64,000 nt of DNA from Thermohalobaculum sp039816045 (GTDB lineage Bacteria > Pseudomonadota > Alphaproteobacteria > Rhodobacterales > Rhodobacteraceae): positions 37,646 through 101,645 of the forward strand of contig JBCBYB010000015.1 in the NCBI GenBank assembly GCA_039816045.1. Direction: 5' to 3'. Each line of letters begins with the position of its first letter. The stretch's first letter is position 1. Shown here piece by piece: positions 19,097-25,870 of this stretch. The translations under genes and the position numbers were made by a program. Below the pieces are notes generated by a model that searched no databases, was not told the origin of the DNA, and saw only the letters and a list, made by a program, of their open reading frames with translations.

Positions 19097-21132
19097 GGGG
19101 TTACCTCTTCGACAGGGCGCGCGAGCCGAGGACGGCCGGTCGCGGTGACGGTGATCACGGCTTCGACCAGCACCGTGCGGCCTTCGATCGTCGCCTCGCG
19201 GCGGTCCGTCTGGCGCGCGATCTCCGGGGCATCCGCGCCCGCGGTCACGGCAGCGGCGCGCACCTCGGCCTCCAGCGCAGCGGCGAGCGCGGCCTCCGCC
19301 GCGTCCGCATCGGGATAGTCCACGGGTCCCGCTGGCAAATGAGCCCGGAACCGCCCCTCCGACGGGACGGATACGCTGCTTCGGCGGCTGATCTGGACAC
19401 CGCCCACCACGGCCCCGAGGGCATTGGCCACATCGGCATGCTCCGGCACGGCCGTCTCAACCCGGAGCATCTTGCCGACCCTGGGGTAGTAGACCCGGGC
19501 TCCGGCGCCGAGGCCGATGAGCGGGACCGTGAGCGGCAGGGCCGGGGCGACGATGCCCTGGCGGCCCTCGAGCGCGGCCGCCGCCAGCGATGCATTGGCG
19601 ACACCGTCGAGGCTCAGCCCGTCCTCGGCCAGCGCCGCCTCCAGCACATGCTCTGCGGACCGCCGGACAAGCCGCGCGAGCACAGCCTCGGCCAGCGCTT
19701 CGGGCGAGGCAGCCATGGGGCGCCCATCGGCCCCGCGCCGCCGAGCAAACAGCGCGGCCCCCTTTCGCGCCGCTGTCGTGTCTGCGCTCTCCGCCAGGCC
19801 GAGCACATGGGCGGCATCGGTGGGGGTGAACGCCGCCATCCGGATCCGCGCCTGGGTTGCCAGCCGCCGGGCCGCCGCGGCCCGTTTGCGATTGCCCTCC
19901 ACGGCAGCGGCGGGCAGGGGCCCGTCCGAGAGCTGCTGGAGCAATTCCTCCTCGATCTCGTCTGCCCCCGACGCAGCCCCGGCGCCGACATAGAACCGGC
20001 CCGCCGCCGCCTCGACCCGCGTCGCCGCCAGCGCCTCGTCGAGCGCTTGGTGCACCGCTTTGGGGGCCTGTTGCGCAAGCACCGAAAGCGGCACTGCCCG
20101 GCGTGGCCCAAGGCTGAGCAGGCTCGGCATACTGCCATCCACGACGTCGACGATGCTGTCGCCTCCGAGGCCGTGGGTCCGCATCGCCACCGCTTCGACC
20201 AGGGTCTGGTGCCCGCCCACCCGCGCGCCTTGGGGATCGAGCCGTGGCCGCCCGCTCCGCAGAACCGCGATGTCGGTCGTGGTGCCGCCGATGTCGGACA
20301 CCACCGCATCCGGCGAGCCGGTGAGCCAGCCCGCTCCCACAAGGCTCGCCGCGGGCCCGGACAGAATGGTCTCGATCGGCCGCTCACGGGCATACGCGGC
20401 TGCAACAAGTGCGCCGTCTCCGCGAACGACCATCAAGGGGGCCTGGATCGCGCTGGCCTCGGTCAGTGCAAGGCTCGCCTCGATGAGGTCGTCGATCAAT
20501 GCGGTTAGCCGGGCGTTCAGGAGCGCCGTGAGGGCCCGCCGCGGGCCGCCGATCTCGGCCGTCAGCTCATGCGAGCAGGTCACGGGGATGGCGCGGCGCT
20601 CTCGGATCAGCTGCCGGGCGCGGCGTTCGTGCTCGGGGTTGCGCACGGCGAACTGACCACAGACGGCAATCGCCTCGACGGAGGCGGGCAAGGTGTCGAG
20701 CGCCCGCAGCAGACTTGCCTCGTCCAGCGGGGCCAGCGGAGAGCCGAGCGCGTCATGCCCGCCGGCGACACAGACCAAGGGGTCGCGCCCCAGGCCATCC
20801 GAGAGCCCCTGGCGCGCGGCATCCGCCTCCGAGAACCCGATCATCACGAGAGCGGCGGGTCGGCCCTGCCCTTCGACGAGCGCGTTCGTGGCGAGCGTTG
20901 TCGAGAGCGAGACGAGGCCGATCCGCGCGGGATCGATGGCGCTCGCAGCAATTGCGCCGGCCATTGCGTCGCCGATCCCGACCGACAGATCGCCTGGGGT
21001 CGTGAGGCTTTTTGATTTTCCGAGGACCGCCGCATCCGGTGTGTCGAGGACGGTTCCGTCGACCACAACTGCGTCGGTATAGGTGCCCCCGGTATCAATC
21101 CCGAGCAGCAACGTGCCTTTGCTGTTTGCCAT
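19093..21132 (-). CDS. Hydantoinase/oxoprolinase A-type protein
   Basis: The 679-residue protein belongs to the ATP-grasping HyuA/acetone carboxylase beta family. Phosphate-binding loops are LLGIDTGGTYTDAVV near the N-terminus and SDIGGTTTDIAV near residue 280. Family members hydrolyse hydantoins or 5-oxoproline, usually with a HyuB partner. No HyuB gene is next to it here. The Met at 21132 has GGAGAGAGG upstream; an alternative ATG 10 codons earlier lacks one. The gene heads an overlapping operon with a GNAT gene and rlmJ. Confidence 0.85.
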   Translation of the reverse strand: MANSKGTLLLGIDTGGTYTDAVVVDGTVLDTPDAAVLGKSKSLTTPGDLSVGIGDAMAGAIAASAIDPARIGLVSLSTTLATNALVEGQGRPAALVMIGFSEADAARQGLSDGLGRDPLVCVAGGHDALGSPLAPLDEASLLRALDTLPASVEAIAVCGQFAVRNPEHERRARQLIRERRAIPVTCSHELTAEIGGPRRALTALLNARLTALIDDLIEASLALTEASAIQAPLMVVRGDGALVAAAYARERPIETILSGPAASLVGAGWLTGSPDAVVSDIGGTTTDIAVLRSGRPRLDPQGARVGGHQTLVEAVAMRTHGLGGDSIVDVVDGSMPSLLSLGPRRAVPLSVLAQQAPKAVHQALDEALAATRVEAAAGRFYVGAGAASGADEIEEELLQQLSDGPLPAAAVEGNRKRAAAARRLATQARIRMAAFTPTDAAHVLGLAESADTTAARKGAALFARRRGADGRPMAASPEALAEAVLARLVRRSAEHVLEAALAEDGLSLDGVANASLAAAALEGRQGIVAPALPLTVPLIGLGAGARVYYPRVGKMLRVETAVPEHADVANALGAVVGGVQISRRSSVSVPSEGRFRAHLPAGPVDYPDADAAEAALAAALEAEVRAAAVTAGADAPEIARQTDRREATIEGRTVLVEAVITVTATGRPRLARPVEEVTP

Positions 21133-21211
21133 GGCCTCTCTCCGACCCGCTTGGCCGGACATCGACCACAGCCGCTCTTATCGGAAGAATTGGGCCGCGC
21201 AAGAGGGGTGG

Positions 21212-21469
21212 CTATGCGGCTCCGACCGCCACAGCCGGAGAATTGGGGTGTTGCGTCCCAGCGTTCTCGAGGCGCCGGGTCGAAACAGCCACACGCGCCA
21301 CGCAGTCGCGCACACCGGCCAGCAGGATCCGCGTTTCGACATCGAGCCGGCAGCCGTTATCCATGAGATACTGCTCCAGCGTGTACTCCAGATTTTCGAG
21401 AGGCAGCCGGATTGATGAGATCGGATCATCAATCGCCCAAGCGGCATTCTGCGCTGGTCTTTGCTCCAT
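21212..21469 (-). CDS. Small conserved-looking hypothetical protein
   Basis: This 85-residue acidic helical protein has no signal peptide or membrane segment. The central part (PLENLEYTLEQYLMDNG, then ETRILLAGVRDCVARVAV) reads as two amphipathic helices. AGAGGGC precedes the ATG. I think similar small proteins exist in other Rhodobacteraceae, but cannot verify this. It is separated from the hydantoinase-like gene by 79 bases and from mnmD by an AT-rich 141-base gap. Confidence 0.65.
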   Translation of the reverse strand: MEQRPAQNAAWAIDDPISSIRLPLENLEYTLEQYLMDNGCRLDVETRILLAGVRDCVARVAVSTRRLENAGTQHPNSPAVAVGAA

Positions 21470-21610
21470 TTGGACTGCCCTCTTTGGTCTCTCGCGTTAT
21501 GGGGGCACCATGCATTTCGCCGGTTAACAATGCGTAAACCCTAGATATAGACTCAGGGGCGATGCATAAAAATCTTTTTAAAACCGTTGCTTAACCGAGA
21601 TCTATGGCCG
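21470..21610. promoter_or_regulatory. AT-rich intergenic region upstream of the 85-residue protein gene
   Basis: These 141 bases contain the AT-rich stretch AATCTTTTTAAAACC and several TA-rich hexamers, in contrast to the GC-rich neighbours. It is the likely promoter region for the minus-strand small gene and the 3' flank of mnmD. No clear -35/-10 pair could be fixed. Confidence 0.35.
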
Positions 21611-22369
21611 TCACCGGGCCGGGCGCTCTCCGGTGAGCATGTGACGCTTCGATCCAAAGCCGGGCCGCTTCGCCACGTCAAAGCCTGACGCCAGCAATCT
21701 CCGGCGCACGACCCCTGCTGCCGTGTAGGTGGCGAAACCACCCCCAGGAACGGTTTGCGCGAAGACCGATTGCAGCAAGGCAGGCTCCCACATCTCCGGG
21801 TTCCGTGCAGGCGCAAATCCGTCCAGAAACCAACAGCTTACCGATAGGTTCCAGCGCGGCACGGTTTCCCGGGCATCGCCGATCCAGAGGGTCAGATGCA
21901 GGGAGCCAAGGTCGACCACCACACGCCGGACCAGCGGCTCAGACCCTTTGGATTGGCCCATCCACATCCCGCTCCGGTCCAGCCCTTCGATGAGCCGCTT
22001 GGCCCGGTCGGCGAGACCCGGACGGGTGCGATAGACCCGTGCGATATCCCGCTGCGATATTGGTGCGATATCTGCGGTATTCACATTTAGGCAACCGCCC
22101 GGCGCCGCGACCCGGTCCCAGAGCTCCCAAGCGGCCAGAACGTTCAGCCCAGTGCCGAAGCCGAGCTCCCCGATTGAGAAGGCCGAGGCCCCCGCCATCC
22201 GCTCGGGCAACCGGTTGCCGTCGAGAAACACATGGCGGGTCTCGGCCAGCCCGTCCTCGGCGGAGAAATAGACATCGCCCCACCGCTCCGAGACCGGCAC
22301 ATCGCCCTCCCGCCAGTCGAGTGTGGCGGGCGATGGGGTTTCGGGGCTTGCATCCGGGGAGTCGGCCAT
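21611..22369 (-). CDS. mnmD: MnmC1/MnmD-type tRNA mnm5s2U34 methyltransferase
   Basis: The 252-residue protein matches the methyltransferase domain of MnmC: GELGFGTGLNVLAAW (SAM motif I, about 68-82), then CWFLDGFAPARNPEMW and GGGFATYTAAGVVRRRL. It would methylate the aminomethyl group at tRNA wobble U34. In place of the usual FEKFPL-type acidic loop it has NTADIAPISQRDIARVYR, encoded by a TATCGCA-type repeat also found at 54.5 kb (see repeat entry). The frame remains intact. It is divergent from the FAD oxidoreductase gene, 38 bases away. Confidence 0.85.
   Translation of the reverse strand: MADSPDASPETPSPATLDWREGDVPVSERWGDVYFSAEDGLAETRHVFLDGNRLPERMAGASAFSIGELGFGTGLNVLAAWELWDRVAAPGGCLNVNTADIAPISQRDIARVYRTRPGLADRAKRLIEGLDRSGMWMGQSKGSEPLVRRVVVDLGSLHLTLWIGDARETVPRWNLSVSCWFLDGFAPARNPEMWEPALLQSVFAQTVPGGGFATYTAAGVVRRRLLASGFDVAKRPGFGSKRHMLTGERPAR
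22021..22075 (-). repeat. TATCGCA repeat element, copy 1, inside mnmD
   Basis: On the minus strand four TATCGCA heptamers occur at 22064-22070, 22053-22059, 22040-22046 and 22027-22033, spaced 11, 13 and 13 bases. A second copy with the same spacing and about 44 of 51 identical bases lies at 54,496-54,547 on the plus strand. Here it is read in frame as part of mnmD. Confidence 0.75.
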
Positions 22370-22407
22370 CGCATCCCCGTGCCGGGATCAGAGACGAAAG
22401 GCAAGGC

Positions 22408-23550
22408 ATGGCAGCGCCGGATGTGCTGGTGATCGGTGGCGGGGTCTTCGGGCTGTGGTGCGCGCGGGCCTGTCTCGGGCGTGGGCTCTCCGTGGTGGTG
22501 GCGGACCCGGCAGCGGGGGCAGGGGCGAGTGGAACGCCGGTCGGGGCCCTGGCACCGATGAGCCCGGTCGGGTGGTCACCGCTGAAGGCCTTGCAGTTGG
22601 AGGGGCTTCTGACGTTGCCCGCTGCGGTGGCAGCAGTGGAGGCGGAGACGGGGCTCTCGGCCGGCTATGCACAGCCCGGCCGACTGGTGGCACTTGCGGA
22701 TGCGGCAGCGCGGGGTCGGGCCGAGGCGCAGGTGGCAGCGTGTGGCAATTGGGGCAAAGCGGGGCGAATGGAGATCCTGGAGACGCCGCCGGACCCGCGG
22801 GTGCTTTCGCCCGCGGTTGCCGAGGCTGGGGTGCAGCACGACACGTTGACGGGGCGGATCGACACCGAGGCGTATCTGGCGGCGCTCCGAACCGCGGTGG
22901 GCAAGGGGGCCGAGATCCGGGCGGCCCGCTGCGACGGGCTGGTGCCTGGCGGGGCGGTCTTGGACGGCGAGGCGGTGGCTGCCGGCTCGGTGGTGCTGGC
23001 GGCTGGGGCCGCGACGCTGGCTTTGGCTGGCTTCGGCGCGCCGCCGGGTGAGAAGGGTCAGGCGGCGGTTCTGGCCGGCACGCTGCCCGAGGGCGCGCCC
23101 GTCCTGACTGGGCGCGGTCAGTATGTGGTGGCGCACGGTCCGGGGCGGGTGGGGGTCGGTTCGACGGCGGAGAAGCGGTGGGAGACGCCGGGACCGGATG
23201 CGCAGCTCAATGCGGTCATCGCACGGGTGCGAACGGCGTGTCCCGCGCTGGCGGAGGCACCGGTGGTGCGGCGCTGGGCCGGCGTGCGGCCGCGTGCGCC
23301 GCGACCGGGGCCGATGGTCGGAGCCTTGCCCGAACGCCCGAACGTTTGGGTTGCGACCGGTGGTCACAGGATCGGATTTGCCCTGGCGCATCTGGTGGGT
23401 GAGGCGGTTGCCGCGGGGCTGGCAGAGGCTGAGGACGGCCCGAAACTGCCATTCTGCACAATGCCGGCCCAGCATCTCACGCCGTTGTGCGCCGAGGATG
23501 CCGGAAAAGCGGGCAGTGGTACCGAAAACGGCCCGAAAAGAGCCAGATAA
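22408..23550 (+). CDS. FAD-dependent oxidoreductase (DAO family), possible MnmC2 counterpart
   Basis: The 380-residue protein begins DVLVIGGGVFGLWCARACL (ADP-binding GxGxxG), has an AGASGTPVGALAPMSP segment and ends its DAO domain with NVWVATGGHRIGFALAHLVGE. This is a glycine/D-amino-acid oxidase fold. In enterobacteria, MnmC fuses such a domain (removing carboxymethyl from cmnm5s2U34) to the methyltransferase encoded divergently here. Thus it may be the separate FAD half, though a generic amine oxidase remains possible. GAAAGGCAAGGC precedes the ATG. Confidence 0.75.
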   Translation: MAAPDVLVIGGGVFGLWCARACLGRGLSVVVADPAAGAGASGTPVGALAPMSPVGWSPLKALQLEGLLTLPAAVAAVEAETGLSAGYAQPGRLVALADAAARGRAEAQVAACGNWGKAGRMEILETPPDPRVLSPAVAEAGVQHDTLTGRIDTEAYLAALRTAVGKGAEIRAARCDGLVPGGAVLDGEAVAAGSVVLAAGAATLALAGFGAPPGEKGQAAVLAGTLPEGAPVLTGRGQYVVAHGPGRVGVGSTAEKRWETPGPDAQLNAVIARVRTACPALAEAPVVRRWAGVRPRAPRPGPMVGALPERPNVWVATGGHRIGFALAHLVGEAVAAGLAEAEDGPKLPFCTMPAQHLTPLCAEDAGKAGSGTENGPKRAR

Positions 23551-23641
23551 CGCCATTGGCAAGCGCCAAACCCGTCTATATGGTCTGCGGCCAGCCGCGG
23601 ACAGCGGCAAGAGGTACCAACCAACGTCGGGGAGGACGTAA

Positions 23642-24736
23642 ATGGATCGTCGTTCGTTTATCACCACTGCGGGCGTGGCTGCTGGCGCGACCGCCGCAAC
23701 CACGCTGGCGGCACCGGCCGTCGCGCAGGGCCGCATCGAGATGGTCATCGTTTCGACCTGGCCGCGCGACTTCCCGGGTCTCGGCGTGAGCGCGCAGCGC
23801 CTGGCCGCTCGCATCGGCGAGGTCACCGATGGCCGCATCAACGTGCAGTATTTCGCTGCCGGTGAGCGCGTCGGTGCGTTCGACAGCTTCGACGAGGTGG
23901 CCTCCGGCAACGCGCAGGCTTACATCGCCGCCGACTACTACTGGAAGGGCAAGCACCCGGGCTGGGCGCCGTTCACCGCCATTCCGTTCGGCCTGACCTA
24001 CACCGAGATCGACGCCTGGATTAAGTTCGGCGGCGGTCAGGCGCTGTGGGACGAGATCGCTGGCGAGTTCGGCCTGAAGAACTTTGCCTGCGGCAACACC
24101 GGCGTGCAGATGGGCGGCTGGTTCAACAAAGAGATCGAGAGCCCGGACGACCTCAAGGGCCTCAAGATGCGTATCCCGGGCCTCGGCGGCGACGTTCTCG
24201 CCAAGCTCGGCGCGTCGCCGGTCTCGCTGCCGGGCAGCCAGATTTACGAGAACCTCGTCTCGGGCGCGGTCGACGCCACCGAGTGGGTCGGCCCGTACAA
24301 CGACTTCTTCATGAAGTTCTACGAGGCGGCCAAGTACTACTACTGGCCGGGCATGCACGAGCCGGGCTCGCAGCTCGCTCTCGGCATGAACGCCTCCTGG
24401 TGGGGCGGCCTGTCGAAAACCGACCAGGCGATCATCGAGGCCTGCGCGAACGAAGAGAACGCGCGTCAGATGGCCGAGACCAACGCCAACAACGGTACCT
24501 ATCTCGCCCGCCTCGTCTCCGAGCACGGCGTGGAACTGCGTGAGTTCAACGACGATGTGTACGAGGCCTTCGGCGAAGCGGCTGAGGAAGTGACCGAAGA
24601 GGCGCGCGATCACTCCGATCTTGCCAAGCGCATCTTCGACAGCTGCCTCAGCGCGCGTCAGGACATCGGCGGCTGGATGGCCAAAGCCGACGTTGCCTAC
24701 AGCGTCAAGCGCAACGACGTGGTCGGGATCGACTGA
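23642..24736 (+). CDS. TRAP transporter substrate-binding protein (DctP/TakP-like)
   Basis: The 364-residue periplasmic protein has a twin-arginine-type leader MDRRSFITTAGVAAGA with an AVAQ cleavage site near residue 29. The DctP fold is supported by DLKGLKMRIPGLGGDVLAKLG and NLVSGAVDATEWVGPYND, the latter close to the TakP subgroup that binds 2-oxo acids as calcium salts. The tail SVKRNDVVGID is also subgroup-like. It is the first gene of the TRAP operon, separated from dctQ by a hairpin, which would raise its expression relative to the membrane subunits. The ligand is inferred only. Confidence 0.9.
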   Translation: MDRRSFITTAGVAAGATAATTLAAPAVAQGRIEMVIVSTWPRDFPGLGVSAQRLAARIGEVTDGRINVQYFAAGERVGAFDSFDEVASGNAQAYIAADYYWKGKHPGWAPFTAIPFGLTYTEIDAWIKFGGGQALWDEIAGEFGLKNFACGNTGVQMGGWFNKEIESPDDLKGLKMRIPGLGGDVLAKLGASPVSLPGSQIYENLVSGAVDATEWVGPYNDFFMKFYEAAKYYYWPGMHEPGSQLALGMNASWWGGLSKTDQAIIEACANEENARQMAETNANNGTYLARLVSEHGVELREFNDDVYEAFGEAAEEVTEEARDHSDLAKRIFDSCLSARQDIGGWMAKADVAYSVKRNDVVGID

Positions 24737-24757
24737 TCCCGGTCTAGGCCGGTTCTG

Positions 24758-24782
24758 GGCGGGGGCTGCGGCTCCCGCCTTT
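24758..24782 (+). terminator. Intercistronic hairpin between TRAP dctP and dctQ
   Basis: Nine-base arms GGCGGGGGC (24758-24766) and GCTCCCGCC (24771-24779, one G-T pair) with loop TGCG are followed by TTT. It has the form of a short intrinsic terminator. Located after the binding-protein gene and before the membrane genes, it probably works as a partial terminator or 3'-end stabiliser. Confidence 0.6.
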
Positions 24783-24849
24783 CCCATTCTGACGCCGGGC
24801 CGCGCCGCCCGCTGACCCGGGTGCGGCCGCCGATTTGGGGGCTCCTCTC

Positions 24850-25866
24850 GTGTCCGATGCCGTATTGGCCGCCTCGCGGCCTCCCATGCTCTTGCGAGCA
24901 TTCGCCTGGTCCATGGTGGCCCTCACCGCCGTCTTCGTCCTCAATGCTTTCGTCACCTTCTGGCTCGGTTGGCCAGGGGCTGCGGCGTTGTTCTCGGGTG
25001 AGGCAGAGGGCGGATCGACCGCGCTCGCCGGGGTCCAACTTGTGAGTTACATCGCCGGCATCGTGTTGCCGCTGATCTTTGCGCAGCGCACACCGGACCG
25101 GACCTTGCGCGAGGATGCCGCCGTCATGGCGCGGATCGTGCGGGTGATCATCCGGTTCGCCTTCTGGGCGGTGTTGCTGGTTGGGCTTGCGGACATCATC
25201 GTCTCGTTCCTGCGGGTCGAGGAGATGCTGGCGGATTTCGTCGGCGAGGAGCGCGCGGCCTCCTGGGGCTTCAACGCGAACCGGGCGCCGGAGCTGCACC
25301 TGCCGCTGATCGGCGTGGCGCTGATCCTGGCCTTCATCACGCCCACGCTCGGGTTCCACTGGCTGGCGCTGTTCGTGGTGCTGGCGGAGCTGCTGATCGT
25401 CTTCACCCGCTTCGTCTTCAGCTACGAGCAAGCCTTCCAGGCGGATCTCGTGCGGTTCTGGTACGGCGCGCTGTTCCTCTTCGCCTCGGCCCATACGCTG
25501 GTCGAGGACGGCCATGTGCGCGTCGACGTCTTCTATGCCGCGATGCGCCGGAAGACCCAAGGCGCGGTCAACGCCCTCGGCTGCGTGGTCATGGGCATCC
25601 TGTTCTGCTGGGTGATCCTCTATTTCGGGCTCGCGACGTCCTCGAGCGTGATCTCGGCGCCGCTGCTCAGCCTCGAGGTCACCCAGGCGGGTTTCGGCAT
25701 GTATGTGAAGTACCTGATGGCCGGGTTCCTCGGCGTCTTCGGAGTGACCATGATGATCCAGTTCTCGGCCTATCTGCTGGAGAGCTGGGCGGATTGGCGC
25801 GGCGATCCGGGCGGGGCGGAGCACCATGTCCACGGCCATGACGGCGAACACGTGACGGAGGTCTGA
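24850..25866 (+). CDS. TRAP transporter small permease subunit, extended (DctQ)
   Basis: The protein is about 338 residues long, against about 160-200 for common DctQ subunits. It has several hydrophobic helices, with two groups: about 12-90 and 130-300. The FSYEQAFQADLVRFWYGALFLFASAHTL region carries the DctQ core with the W/R pattern, and HVRVDVFYAAM is the conserved post-helix motif. The tail is His-rich (HHVHGHDGEH). I favour the GTG at 24850, with GGGGG upstream; a TTG at 24835 is also possible. It is 4 bases before dctM. Confidence 0.82.
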   Translation: MSDAVLAASRPPMLLRAFAWSMVALTAVFVLNAFVTFWLGWPGAAALFSGEAEGGSTALAGVQLVSYIAGIVLPLIFAQRTPDRTLREDAAVMARIVRVIIRFAFWAVLLVGLADIIVSFLRVEEMLADFVGEERAASWGFNANRAPELHLPLIGVALILAFITPTLGFHWLALFVVLAELLIVFTRFVFSYEQAFQADLVRFWYGALFLFASAHTLVEDGHVRVDVFYAAMRRKTQGAVNALGCVVMGILFCWVILYFGLATSSSVISAPLLSLEVTQAGFGMYVKYLMAGFLGVFGVTMMIQFSAYLLESWADWRGDPGGAEHHVHGHDGEHVTEV

Positions 25867-25870
25867 GGCC

